The notes under the pieces were generated by a model that was not told the origin of the DNA, made no database searches, and worked only from the letters and a program-made list of their open reading frames with translations. DNA of 64,000 nucleotides from Hyphomicrobiales bacterium. GTDB lineage: Bacteria > Pseudomonadota > Alphaproteobacteria > Rhizobiales > Rhizobiaceae. Position numbers and translations under genes: made by a program. The stretch lies in contig UEIF01000021.1 of NCBI GenBank assembly GCA_900468805.1, positions 373,397 through 437,396 of the forward strand, given 5' to 3'. This document shows positions 35,272 to 43,857 of the stretch, one piece after another (the first letter of the stretch is position 1; each line of letters opens with the position of its first letter).

Positions 35272-35829
35272 ATGTTGAAGTCCGCCTTGCGCGCAACCGC
35301 TCTCGCCGCCGCTTTTTCCGCAATTGCATTTGCCGCCCAGGCAAAGAACCCGACGGTCGGCGGTGCTGCCATGTTCGAAAACAAGAACATCGTCGAGAAC
35401 GCCGTTAATTCCAAGGATCATACGACCCTGGTCGCAGCCGTGAAGGCTGCCGGCCTTGTAGGCACGCTGGAAGGCAAAGGACCCTTTACCGTCTTCGCGC
35501 CGACCAACGAGGCATTCGCTGCCCTGCCGAAGGGCACTGTAGAAACGCTGCTGAAACCTGAAAACAAGAACAAGCTGGTCAAGATCCTGACCTGCCACGT
35601 CGTTGCCGCTGACGCCATGTCGAAGACCGTCGCCAAGATGATCAAGGACGATGGCGGCGAGCACGACATCAAGACGGTCGGCGGTTGCGTGCTCAAGGCA
35701 AAGGAAAGCATGGGCAAGATCACGCTGACGGATGAAAACGGCGGCGTTGCCCACGTCACCATCGCCGACGTCAAGCAGTCGAACGGCGTCATCCATGTCG
35801 TCGACAAGGTGCTGCTGCCGAAGATGTAA
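35272..35829 (+). CDS. Secreted fasciclin (FAS1) domain protein
   Basis: 185-residue exported protein. The signal peptide is about 1-23 (ending FAAQA), followed by a single FAS1 domain. The two conserved boxes are visible: GPFTVFAPTNEAFAALP (H1) and GVIHVVDKVLLP (H2). FAS1 proteins mediate adhesion; a Sinorhizobium relative, Nex18, is induced in symbiosis (recollection). The gene lies 111 bp after the anti-sigma gene with its own AGAGGAGAAAATC ribosome site, and is probably a target of the linked ECF factor. Confidence 0.92.
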   Translation: MLKSALRATALAAAFSAIAFAAQAKNPTVGGAAMFENKNIVENAVNSKDHTTLVAAVKAAGLVGTLEGKGPFTVFAPTNEAFAALPKGTVETLLKPENKNKLVKILTCHVVAADAMSKTVAKMIKDDGGEHDIKTVGGCVLKAKESMGKITLTDENGGVAHVTIADVKQSNGVIHVVDKVLLPKM

Positions 35830-35945
35830 ACTTAAAGCATGTGGCGCAAAAGTGTGCGGCGGTTTTGCGATAACGACATGCGAAAAACAAAGACTTAAAG
35901 CGTGGCAAGCGAATCTGAAAGATTGCGACACGCTTCAAGTATCGG
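35830..35945. repeat. Rhizobial intergenic repeat with nested inverted repeats
   Basis: A composite of an imperfect palindrome (GCATGT 35837-35842 / ACATGC 35876-35881; CGCAAAA 35845-35851 / TTTTGCG 35863-35869) flanked by direct copies of ACTTAAAGC at 35830-35838 and 35893-35901. A second hairpin follows with AATCT/AGATT arms. From memory, near-identical CGCAAAAGTGTGC...GCGGTTTTGCG blocks are scattered through Rhizobium chromosomes. Function unknown. Confidence 0.7.
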
Positions 35946-35954
35946 CAGAGGCAG

Positions 35955-35980
35955 GAGGTGTCCTTCGGGGCGCCTCTTTT
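35955..35980 (+). terminator. UUCG-loop terminator after fasciclin gene
   Basis: A nine-pair stem (35955-35963 with 35968-35976) has a TTCG tetraloop followed by four Ts. It reaches the engB stop codon, so it serves the plus-strand fasciclin transcript. Confidence 0.75.
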
Positions 35981-36632
35981 ATTTCCAGTTGGCGACACCG
36001 ACCGTTTCGGCGATCGCCTGGCGCAGCTCGTCCAGCCCTTCGTTTTTTTCCGAAGAGGTGGAAAGCACGGCCGGATAGGCGGCCGGGCGCTTGCGGATTT
36101 TCTCTGCCGTTTCTGCGAGCAGCTTCGGCACGGCCGGCGCCTTGATCTTGTCCGTCTTGGTCAGCACGACCTGGTAGGAGACGGCCGCCTTGTCGAGCAG
36201 CGTCAGGACATCGTCGTCATTCTTCTTGATGCCGTGGCGGCTGTCGATCAGCACGTAGACACGCTTCAGCGTCGAGCGACCGCGCAGATAGTCGAAGACG
36301 AGCTTCGTCCAGTTATCCACCTGTTCCTTCGGTGCCTGCGCATAGCCATAGCCCGGCATGTCGACCAGCGCCATCGGCGGCAGGTCGCCGGCTTCGCCCG
36401 AATATCCATCCGGAACGAAGTAGTTGAGTTCCTGCGTGCGGCCGGGTGTGTTGGAGGTGCGGGCCAGACCTTTCTGGCCGACCAGCGCATTGATCAGCGA
36501 GGATTTGCCGACATTCGAGCGGCCGGCGAACGCTACTTCCAGCGGTCCTTCCGGCGGAAGGAACTTCATGGAAGGCACACCGCGAATGAAGATCCAGGGG
36601 TGGCCGAAGAGCGGCTTTGCGGTTTCAGGCAT
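35979..36632 (-). CDS. engB: Ribosome-biogenesis GTPase EngB/YsxC
   Basis: Essential small GTPase for 50S assembly. G1 is GRSNVGKSSLINAL, G3 DMPGYGYA, G4 LTKTDK and the G5 region STSSEK. Length 217, normal. Its position downstream of yidC and rnpA on the same strand is the conserved alpha-proteobacterial order rpmH-rnpA-yidC-engB. A terminator hairpin sits between yidC and engB, so engB may also have its own promoter. Confidence 0.97.
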   Translation of the reverse strand: MPETAKPLFGHPWIFIRGVPSMKFLPPEGPLEVAFAGRSNVGKSSLINALVGQKGLARTSNTPGRTQELNYFVPDGYSGEAGDLPPMALVDMPGYGYAQAPKEQVDNWTKLVFDYLRGRSTLKRVYVLIDSRHGIKKNDDDVLTLLDKAAVSYQVVLTKTDKIKAPAVPKLLAETAEKIRKRPAAYPAVLSTSSEKNEGLDELRQAIAETVGVANWK

Positions 36633-36732
36633 GCGAATTCTGCAATCTCCGGGTTCGGAATGAAACCGGCTTCGTGTTTTTAAGGCGGATTGTCAAGGTT
36701 CAGGCCACAAGGCGATCCGGCGGCCCGAAACA

Positions 36733-36758
36733 AAAAGCCCCGCCGAAGCGGGGCTTTT
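36733..36758 (-). terminator. Terminator between yidC and engB
   Basis: An 11-bp perfect stem (36733-36743 with 36748-36758) with a four-base loop and A/T flanks on both sides follows the yidC stop at once. In minus-strand RNA it is a UUCG-type hairpin plus U-run. It would limit read-through into engB. Confidence 0.75.
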
Positions 36759-36761
36759 CGA

Positions 36762-38558
36762 CTATTTCGATGGCGCCGGTTTTCGCTTGAACAGGCCCTT
36801 CAGATTGTCGAAGAGCTCGATCTTCACGCCGTGACGCCTCATGATCACCGACTGCTGCAGCACCGAGAGCGTATTGTTCCAGGCCCAGTAGATAACGAGG
36901 CCGGCCGGGAAGCTTGCCAGCATGAACATGAACACCAGCGGCATCCAGTTGAAGATCATGGCTTGCGTCGGGTCGGGCGGCGTCGGGTTCATGCGCATCT
37001 GCACGAACATGGTGACACCCATGATCAGCGGCCAGACGCCGAGATGCAGCAAGGCCGGTGCTTCGAAGGGCAGCAGGCCGAAGAGGTTGACGATCGTCGT
37101 CGGATCGGGTGCCGAAAGGTCCTTGATCCAGCCGAAGAACGGCGCATGGCGCATCTCGATGGTGATGTAGATCACCTTGTAGAGCGAGAAGAAGATCGGG
37201 ATCTGCAGTGCAACCGGCCAGCAGCCGGCGATCGGATTGATCTTCTCTTCCTTGTAGAGCTGCATCGTCGCCTGCTGCAGGCCCATGCGGTCGTCGCCGA
37301 ATTTTGCCTTCAGCTCTTCCATCTTCGGCTGCATGCGCTTCATGTTCGCCATCGAAGCGTACTGCTTGCTGGCGAGCGGGAAGAACAGCGCCTTGACGAC
37401 GATGGTCGTGCAGAGGATCGCCACGCCGAAATTGCCGAAGTAGCGGAAGAAGAAGTCCATCAGCTTGAACATCGGCTGCGTGAGGAACCAGAACCAGCCC
37501 CAGTCGATCAGGCGATCGAAATTCGGGATGGAATATTTCGCTTCATATTCATCGACGACAGGCACTTCCTTGGCGCCGGCAAAGACGAGGTTCTTGACGT
37601 CGACCGTCGCTCCGGGAGCGATCGACAGTCCCTCGCCCTTGAAATCGGCCTGATAGCGCGGCTGACCGTCCGTGAAATGCGAGAAGCGGGAATCGAAGGG
37701 AACGGTCTGGCTCGGGATGAGAGCCGCAGCCCAATACTTGTCGGTAATGCCGATCCAGCCGCCGGTGACCTGCGGGTTGGACTGGTTTTCCTTTTCGATC
37801 GCCGTGTACTTGCTCTCGGAAATGCCGCTGCCTGCGCCGAGCACGCCGAGGAAGCCCTCATGCAGCACGTAGACCGAAGGCGTCGTCGGCTTGTTGTAGC
37901 GCGTCACGCGGCCATAATTGGACAAGGATACGGCGGCGTCGCCGCTATTAGTGATCTTGTCGACGACGGTGAACATGTAGCGGTCGTCGACGGAAATCGT
38001 CCGGCTAAAGGTCAGGCCCTTGTCGTTGGTATAGGTCAGCGTCACCGGCGTCTTTTCGGTGAGCTTTGCACCCTCAGGCGCGGTCCAGACGGTAGACGCG
38101 CCGGGAACGGCGCCTGTCGCGTCAGTGCCGATATAGCCGAACTCGGTGAAATAGCCGTCCTTGGTTTCAGCCGGCGAGAAGAGCGTGATGATCGGGCTCG
38201 AGTCATCGACGGTCTCGTGATAGCCCTTCAGCCTCAGGTCGTCGAGGCGCGCACCGGCGAGGTTGATCGAGCCGGAGAGGGCAGCCGTGTCGATTATGAC
38301 GCGCGGCGACTTTGCAAGTGCTTCCTCGCGGGTAGCCGTCGCTGTGGCCTGACCGGTGGGAGCTGCGCCGTTCGGCTGCGCGCTTTGACCGCCGGCGGCA
38401 GGCTGTTGCGTCTGCTCGGTCTGCTGCTGTGCCTTCTGGGCTTCCTGAACCTTGCGCTGAGCCTCGATGCGAGGGTTCATATAGAGGAATTGCCAGCCAA
38501 GGACGATCAGCACCGAGAGAGCGATCGCAATGAAGTAATTGCGGTTGTTTTGCATCAT
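36762..38558 (-). CDS. yidC: Membrane protein insertase YidC
   Basis: Inserts and folds inner-membrane proteins alone or with Sec. The 598 residues comprise an N-terminal signal-anchor helix (about 5-25), a Pro/Ala/Gln-rich linker (about 35-75), the periplasmic P1 beta-domain, and five C-terminal helices with the conserved insertase core (KALFFPLASKQYASMANMKR, then NPIAGCWPVALQIPIFFSLY). The ATG overlaps the rnpA stop by four bases. The basic tail helps bind ribosomes. Confidence 0.97.
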   Translation of the reverse strand: MMQNNRNYFIAIALSVLIVLGWQFLYMNPRIEAQRKVQEAQKAQQQTEQTQQPAAGGQSAQPNGAAPTGQATATATREEALAKSPRVIIDTAALSGSINLAGARLDDLRLKGYHETVDDSSPIITLFSPAETKDGYFTEFGYIGTDATGAVPGASTVWTAPEGAKLTEKTPVTLTYTNDKGLTFSRTISVDDRYMFTVVDKITNSGDAAVSLSNYGRVTRYNKPTTPSVYVLHEGFLGVLGAGSGISESKYTAIEKENQSNPQVTGGWIGITDKYWAAALIPSQTVPFDSRFSHFTDGQPRYQADFKGEGLSIAPGATVDVKNLVFAGAKEVPVVDEYEAKYSIPNFDRLIDWGWFWFLTQPMFKLMDFFFRYFGNFGVAILCTTIVVKALFFPLASKQYASMANMKRMQPKMEELKAKFGDDRMGLQQATMQLYKEEKINPIAGCWPVALQIPIFFSLYKVIYITIEMRHAPFFGWIKDLSAPDPTTIVNLFGLLPFEAPALLHLGVWPLIMGVTMFVQMRMNPTPPDPTQAMIFNWMPLVFMFMLASFPAGLVIYWAWNNTLSVLQQSVIMRRHGVKIELFDNLKGLFKRKPAPSK

Positions 38559-38953
38559 ACGTTCCTGGGGCGCTCGTCTTTTGGGCGCCTGTGTTTCGGC
38601 CTGGTTTCCACGCGGGCTTTCAGTTCCGCGGCCAGTTCATCGAAGGACGCCGTCAATACGTCCCTGCGGGCGACAACCACATAGTCGTGTCCGGGCTGCA
38701 TTGCAAACCCTGCATGAAGCCGCACCGCCTCTTTAAGGCGCCGCCGCATGCGGTTTCTTTCGACCGAGTTGCCATGTTTTTTGGTGACTGTGAAGCCGAC
38801 GCGGGCTTCGCTTTCTTCCTTGCGGTTCAGCACCTCGAGAAGGAAGAGACTGCCGCGGCGCTTTTCGCCTTCGCGGACTGCAAGAAACTGCGGGCGGCTC
38901 TTGAGCCGCCCGGCAGTCTTTTTGTCTTCATTGGTCTTCAATTCGCCCGTCAT
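38555..38953 (-). CDS. rnpA: Ribonuclease P protein component
   Basis: Protein subunit of RNase P, which matures tRNA 5' ends with RnpB RNA. The 132 residues include the basic RNR motif RNRMRRRLKEAVR and the leading FTVTKKHGNSVER, both diagnostic. The first 20 residues are lysine-rich. It sits 22 bases downstream of rpmH and overlaps yidC by four bases, so the three genes are one operon. Confidence 0.95.
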   Translation of the reverse strand: MTGELKTNEDKKTAGRLKSRPQFLAVREGEKRRGSLFLLEVLNRKEESEARVGFTVTKKHGNSVERNRMRRRLKEAVRLHAGFAMQPGHDYVVVARRDVLTASFDELAAELKARVETRPKHRRPKDERPRNV

Positions 38954-38975
38954 GTTCTATCGGGCAATTCCGGCC

Positions 38976-39110
38976 TTAGGCCGAAAGACGCTTGCGGCCG
39001 CGTGCGCGGCGAGCAACGATGACCTTGCGGCCGCCCTTAGTGGCCATACGCGCACGGAAACCGTGGCGGCGCTTGCGAACAAGCTTCGAGGGCTGATAGG
39101 TACGCTTCAT
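38976..39110 (-). CDS. rpmH: 50S ribosomal protein L34
   Basis: The shortest gene here: 44 codons from ATG 39110 to TAA 38976, giving MKRTYQPSKLVRKRRHGFRA at the N-terminus and ending RGRKRLSA. This matches bacterial L34 throughout and is extremely Arg/Lys rich. It is first in the rpmH-rnpA-yidC operon, with a near-consensus promoter about 100 bases upstream. dnaA, often beside rpmH in other bacteria, is not next to it here. Confidence 0.98.
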   Translation of the reverse strand: MKRTYQPSKLVRKRRHGFRARMATKGGRKVIVARRARGRKRLSA

Positions 39111-39563
39111 TTATTTTAACACCGCGGAGTGCGGCCCTTCTTGAATTTGCATAATGCAAGGAGCGTGGTTTTTCGAACGGGCGAGGTCATGAAGACCTGA
39201 AATGACCGGACGTGCGGCGGCTTATACGGATGAAGCCTGCCGAAGTCAATTATGACAGGCCGATTCGCTCCCGCGGCCCGGCGGGATAGTAAGATTTCGC
39301 ACTCCGGTGTTAACGAATGCGACCGTTCACGATATGGTTGTATATTTCGTCCCAAGGCTTCAGCAAGCTTGCAGCCAGAGCTTTTATTCCTCGAAGATGC
39401 TCGAATCTTGACGGGGCATATCGTGCATCACAGTAAATATAGGTAATTTCTTGTAGCTGTTATTGTTAATATTCGAAATACAACATTAACGAATTTACCC
39501 GATCTTTCAGTGCATCGGCTGGGAATTTGCTTTCCGGGCATTGTGTGAAGCGAGGAGCGTTCG
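39111..39563. other. rpmH-chemoreceptor intergenic region
   Basis: 453 bases between divergent genes. It holds the rpmH promoter and leader on the right-to-left strand. The half nearest the chemoreceptor (39430-39500) is unusually AT-rich for this genome. No credible reading frame and no RNA family are recognised. Confidence 0.5.
39221..39249 (-). promoter_or_regulatory. Sigma-70-type promoter for rpmH operon
   Basis: On the minus strand TTGACT (complement of 39244-39249) and TATAAG (complement of 39221-39226) are 17 bases apart. Transcription would start near 39214, about 104 bases before the rpmH ATG. Confidence 0.7.
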
Positions 39564-41555
39564 TTGAAAATTCGCGGCAAAATCAATCTTCTTGTGTCCG
39601 TCATGGGTGGCGTTGCGCTGTTGATCGGTGCCACTGCGCTGTCGGCGATGCGCGAGTACAACGCTAACCTGACGGCTTATGAGCATGCTGCGGCCCGTGC
39701 CTATGCCGGCGAACGCCTCAACCGCTTCGTCACCGCCGTCGTCATGGAATCGCGCGGCATCTATGCTGCAAAGAGCCTCGAACAGACACCTGCCTTTGCC
39801 AAGGGCCTGATGACCGATCTGGATGAGATCGACAAGGTCATCGCCGGTTGGACGCCGCTTGTGCCTGACAGCCAGAAGGATTCCTTCACCAAGCTTGTGG
39901 ACCGTGCCAAGGAGTTCCGAACCTTCCGCACCGAGACGGCTCGCCTCGGCACGCAGGTCAGCCCGCAGGCGGCCAACGAACAGGGCAACAACGACGCCAA
40001 CCGCGCCAACCGCAAGGCCTTCCAGGCCGAGATCGACGCGATCGTCAACACCGACAAGGCCGAGCTGACGGCCGTCAACGATCAGATCGAGGATTTCCGC
40101 AGCTGGATCCTGATGCTGGTGCTGAGCATCACCGGCATCGGCATCGCAGTCGGCGTTGGCATGGGCATGTACATCGGCACCAGCCACCTGAGCCGGCCTA
40201 TCAAGAAGGTGACGCAGGCGATCAAGGACGTCGCGGACGGCAATTTCCAGGCGGAAGTGCCCTTCGCTGGTCGCAAGGACGAAATCGGCGAGATGGCAGC
40301 TGCCGTCGCCATCTTCAAGGAAAACGGTCTCGTCATCCAGCGCATGAACGCCCAGGAAGCGGCGATGCGTGCAAAGAGCGATGACCTTCAGTCCAGCATG
40401 TCGGTCGTCGTCGCGGCCGCAGCCGCCGGCGATTTCAGCCACCGTATCAGCAAGGATTATGAGGACGAGAGCCTCAACCAGTTCGCCGGCAATATCAATC
40501 GGCTGCTGTCGAGCGTTGATGCCGGCGTCGACGAAACCCGCCGCGTCATTGCAAGCCTTGCTGACGGTGACCTGACGCAGAGCATGCGCGGCGAGTTCCA
40601 GGGTGCCTTTGCCGAACTGCAGAAAAACGTCAACAACACGTTCGTGACGCTGCAGACGACCATGCGCGAGGTGCGCGAGACAACCGAAGCGATCAACGGC
40701 AATACCAACGAACTCAGGAACGCCAGCGACGATCTTTCCAAGCGCACGGAACAGCAGGCTGCAGCACTTGAGGAAACCTCCGCTGCTCTCGATGAAATCA
40801 CTGCTGTCGTTCAGAATTCGACCGAACGCGCCCAGGAAGCGACCATCATGGTCTCCGAGGCGAAGGACAATGCCGGCCGCTCCGGCGTCGTGGTCCGCAA
40901 CGCTGTCGATGCCATGGGCCGTATCGAACAGGCCTCCCGCGAAATCAGCCAGATCATCAACGTCATCGATGAGATCGCCTTCCAGACCAACCTGCTTGCG
41001 TTGAATGCCGGCGTCGAGGCCGCCCGCGCCGGTGAAGCCGGTAAGGGCTTCGCTGTCGTGGCCCAGGAAGTGCGCGAACTTGCGCAGCGCTCGGCAACGG
41101 CTGCCAAGGACATCAAGGCGCTCATCACCAAGTCCGGCGATGAGGTGCAGGTCGGCGTCAAGCTGGTTCAGGCGACGGGCGAGGCGCTCTCCGAGATCGA
41201 GACGCGGGTCATCGCCATCAACGATCATATCCATTCGATCGCGACTGCGGCAAAGGAGCAGTCGACCGGCCTCAAGGAAGTCAATACCGCCGTCAACCAG
41301 ATGGACCAGGTTACCCAGCAGAACGCCGCGATGGTCGAGGAAACCTCGGCTGCGACCCACAAGCTGTCAGCCGAAGCCGACGGCCTCGTGCGCCTCATCT
41401 CCCGCTTCAAGGTCTCGAATGAAGCACAGGTGGCGGTCGCCCGCCAGCAGCATCACCAGCCGGTCGCCTCACCGGCGCGCCGCGCGGTCGCCCGCGTTGC
41501 GCGTGCCTTCGGCGGCAATACGGCCGTTGCGGAGCAGAGCTGGGAAGAGTTCTGA
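39564..41555 (+). CDS. Methyl-accepting chemotaxis protein
   Basis: Chemoreceptor of 663 residues. It has a transmembrane helix at about 8-28, a helical periplasmic domain (about 30-185, four-helix-bundle-like), a second helix (about 187-212), and HAMP. A second HAMP-like unit (about 275-350, IASLADGDLTQSM) precedes the signalling domain, whose tip reads IDEIAFQTNLLALNAGVEAA. The C-terminus is EQSWEEF, shared with the 12736-15072 receptor. Translation begins at a TTG (39564) with GAGGAG seven bases upstream. The ligand is unknown. A terminator follows the stop. Confidence 0.93.
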   Translation: MKIRGKINLLVSVMGGVALLIGATALSAMREYNANLTAYEHAAARAYAGERLNRFVTAVVMESRGIYAAKSLEQTPAFAKGLMTDLDEIDKVIAGWTPLVPDSQKDSFTKLVDRAKEFRTFRTETARLGTQVSPQAANEQGNNDANRANRKAFQAEIDAIVNTDKAELTAVNDQIEDFRSWILMLVLSITGIGIAVGVGMGMYIGTSHLSRPIKKVTQAIKDVADGNFQAEVPFAGRKDEIGEMAAAVAIFKENGLVIQRMNAQEAAMRAKSDDLQSSMSVVVAAAAAGDFSHRISKDYEDESLNQFAGNINRLLSSVDAGVDETRRVIASLADGDLTQSMRGEFQGAFAELQKNVNNTFVTLQTTMREVRETTEAINGNTNELRNASDDLSKRTEQQAAALEETSAALDEITAVVQNSTERAQEATIMVSEAKDNAGRSGVVVRNAVDAMGRIEQASREISQIINVIDEIAFQTNLLALNAGVEAARAGEAGKGFAVVAQEVRELAQRSATAAKDIKALITKSGDEVQVGVKLVQATGEALSEIETRVIAINDHIHSIATAAKEQSTGLKEVNTAVNQMDQVTQQNAAMVEETSAATHKLSAEADGLVRLISRFKVSNEAQVAVARQQHHQPVASPARRAVARVARAFGGNTAVAEQSWEEF

Positions 41556-41578
41556 TCATAGTCCTGAACGCTATCGGA

Positions 41579-41600
41579 GCGCCGCCTGTGGGCGGCGCTT
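41579..41600 (+). terminator. Terminator after chemoreceptor gene
   Basis: A nine-bp perfect stem (41579-41587 with 41592-41600) with a TGTG loop, followed by TTCGTTT. It lies 24 bases after the stop and separates the receptor from the sensor kinase gene. Confidence 0.65.
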
Positions 41601-41708
41601 TCGTTTGTGACGACTTGCCGCTGCTCGCAAAGATTTGAAAGCGGACCGTTCTGGTCTAATATAAGAGCTCATGCTGATGGCGGCCTTTCGCCGCACGGAC
41701 AAGATGAG

Positions 41709-43229
41709 ATGCCGGTTCAAGACCAGGGCGAGACTTCCAAAGCGGAAAACATCGCGGCCGGTGAGGCCGCCAAGGGTTCTTATCCGCGCGCCGGCATGTT
41801 CAGCCGCCTTTCCGGCAAGCTGCTCTGGCTCACCGTTTTCTTCATTATGCTGGCAGAGATCCTGATCTTCTTTCCCTCGATTGCGAGCATGCGCGTGCGC
41901 TGGCTCGAGGACCGGCTGAATACGGCCGCGGCCGCGGCAATCGTCATCGACGGCCTGCAGCCGGTGGAACTGCCGCGCGCGCTGCAGAAGGAGACGCTGG
42001 AGGCGACCGGCACCAAGGCGATTGTGCTGCGCAAGGACGGCACTTCCCGCCTGCTTGCCATGAGCGATATGCCGACTTCGGTCGATGAATCCTACGATCT
42101 GAGCGATATCCCGCCATTGACTGCGATGCGCGATGCGCTGGACACGATGATCTTCGGCGGCAACCGCATGATCCGCGTCTATGGCGCAGTCGGCGAGACC
42201 AATACCGGCGTCGAAGTGGTCATGAAGGACCGGCCATTGCGCAAGGCGATGTTCGTGTACGCCCGCAACGTGCTGCTATTGTCGGTCCTGATCTCGCTCT
42301 TTACCGCGACACTGATCTTCTTTGCCATCAACCGCATTCTCATTCGCCCGATTCGCAGATTGACGGGCAGCATGCAGCAATTCGCCTCCGATCCCGAAAA
42401 TCCGCAGCGTGTCTATGTCGGCGATGGCGGCCGTGACGAACTGGCCGTTGCCGGCCGCAACCTCACCTCCATGCAGCTCGAACTGCAGAAGACGCTGAAG
42501 CAGCAGAGAAACCTCGCGGCACTCGGGCTGGCGGTCTCCAAGATCAACCACGACATGCGCAACATTCTGGCATCCGCCCAGCTCATGTCCGACCGCCTTG
42601 TCGATGTCGACGATCCCATGGTGAAGAGCTTCGCGCCGAAGCTGCTGCGCACCATCGATCGCGCCGTCGGCTACACGACCGAAGTCCTTTCCTACGGCAA
42701 GGCAACCGAATCGGCACCACGCCGCCGCCGCATCCGCCTTTATGAGCTGGTGCAGGAGGTGAAGGACATCCTCGCCATCGAACCACAAAGCAGCGTCGAG
42801 TTCATCGAGCAGATGGGGTTGGATCTCGAAGTGGATGCCGATAGCGAGCAATTGTTCCGCATCATCCACAATCTCTGCCGCAACGCCCTGCAGGCGCTGA
42901 CCTCGCCGGGTGAGGAGGGGGCTGTGATCGTCAGGCGCATCACGGTCGCCGCCCAGCGCGTCGGCAGCGTCGTCAGTATCACGGTGGACGATACAGGCCC
43001 CGGCATGCCGCTGAAAGCGCGCCAGAACCTGTTTGCGGCCTTCCGCGGCTCGGCACGCTCCGGCGGCACCGGGCTCGGCCTCACCATTGCTCGTGAGCTG
43101 GTGCTGGCCCATGGCGGCACCATCGCGCTTGTGGAAAAGCCTTCGGTCGGCACGCAGTTCCGCATCGAAATTCCGGATCGCCCTGTTTCACTGGAAGATT
43201 ACCGCAGCCGGTCGCACGCCGAAAAGTGA
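41709..43229 (+). CDS. Orphan HAMP-containing sensor histidine kinase
   Basis: 506-residue membrane kinase. It has a transmembrane helix at about 40-60, a short periplasmic domain, a second helix (about 190-212), HAMP, and a dimerisation helix with an unusual H-box INHDMRNILASAQ (not the common SHELRTPL; nearer to NtrB/HisKA variants). HATPase boxes are NLCRNALQAL, DDTGPGMP and GGTGLGLTIA. No response regulator is adjacent on either side, so the partner must be elsewhere. ATG 41709 is chosen because the upstream 34 codons look non-coding. Confidence 0.9.
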   Translation: MPVQDQGETSKAENIAAGEAAKGSYPRAGMFSRLSGKLLWLTVFFIMLAEILIFFPSIASMRVRWLEDRLNTAAAAAIVIDGLQPVELPRALQKETLEATGTKAIVLRKDGTSRLLAMSDMPTSVDESYDLSDIPPLTAMRDALDTMIFGGNRMIRVYGAVGETNTGVEVVMKDRPLRKAMFVYARNVLLLSVLISLFTATLIFFAINRILIRPIRRLTGSMQQFASDPENPQRVYVGDGGRDELAVAGRNLTSMQLELQKTLKQQRNLAALGLAVSKINHDMRNILASAQLMSDRLVDVDDPMVKSFAPKLLRTIDRAVGYTTEVLSYGKATESAPRRRRIRLYELVQEVKDILAIEPQSSVEFIEQMGLDLEVDADSEQLFRIIHNLCRNALQALTSPGEEGAVIVRRITVAAQRVGSVVSITVDDTGPGMPLKARQNLFAAFRGSARSGGTGLGLTIARELVLAHGGTIALVEKPSVGTQFRIEIPDRPVSLEDYRSRSHAEK

Positions 43230-43287
43230 TGCAATTTCCGCAAGGGAGCCTTGCCGAACCAAAGTCGCGATTTTTTTCGAATTGCTC

Positions 43288-43316
43288 TTGCATTGCCCGA
43301 AAAGACCCTTTAGAGA
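43288..43316 (+). promoter_or_regulatory. Candidate promoter for tRNA-Arg
   Basis: TTGCAT (43288-43293) and TAGAGA (43311-43316) are 17 bases apart, and the tRNA 5' end follows 37 bases later. Confidence 0.45.
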
Positions 43317-43352
43317 ACCGCCCACGCAAGCGGCTCGGCCGCCACTGCAGAC

Positions 43353-43429
43353 GCACCCGTAGCTCAGCTGGATAGAGCACCAGACTACGAATCTGGGGGT
43401 CAGGAGTTCGAATCTCTTCGGGTGCGCCA
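43353..43429 (+). tRNA. tRNA-Arg, anticodon ACG
   Basis: A 77-base cloverleaf. The acceptor stem GCACCCG pairs with CGGGTGC. The D-arm is in AGCTCAGCTGGATAGAGC, and the anticodon stem CCAGA/TCTGG closes the loop CTACGAA with anticodon ACG at 43387-43389 (A34 is expected to be edited to inosine). The T-arm contains GTTCGAATC, and the CCA is encoded. It reads CGU/CGC/CGA codons. Confidence 0.97.
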
Positions 43430-43857
43430 TTTCTTCCAATTACCTCTGAATGAAACTTGGCGTCAGCCTCTTCTCATTGGAAGCCGGCGATAGAAGTGTC
43501 ATCGTCGATCCTTGTCGCCGCCCCCTGGGGCTGCCATAGCCGGTTGTCGCGAGCTGGTCGGCTACCTGCGTCAACAGCGCCTGCCTGATTCCTGTTACAT
43601 CGTATTGACGACGTCAGATAGCCCGGTGCAAACGCGATGGCGGCGACCGCGGTCGAAGGCTCTTCTCCTGAACAACTGTCATCTTGAAGCTCCGGTGCAG
43701 ATGGATCGCGGCCGAACATCCATTCTAGGGCCGGCCTCGAGATCTGGTGTCCGCCACAATACATGGGCGCCGCACCCTCATGCCTAGCTTCGCGCAACCT
43801 TCGGCGTCTATCTGCGGAAGCGATGGATTGTTTCAGGCAAAGCGGCCGGAGGATTGG
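43430..43857. other. Non-coding region after tRNA-Arg
   Basis: 428 bases with no reading frame that looks like a conserved protein on either strand. Short frames lack ribosome sites and family features. tRNA 3' ends are common integration sites, but I find no integrase and no second copy of the tRNA end in the window. It may contain gene debris that cannot be recognised by eye. Confidence 0.5.

Noticed and set aside
36690..38684. 664-residue open frame on the plus strand opposite yidC
   Set aside because: Antisense shadow of yidC/rnpA; the composition reflects the high-GC codon bias of the other strand and no domain is visible.
39507..41360. 617-residue minus-strand frame opposite the chemoreceptor
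   Set aside because: Shadow of the receptor coiled coil; no start signal or family features.
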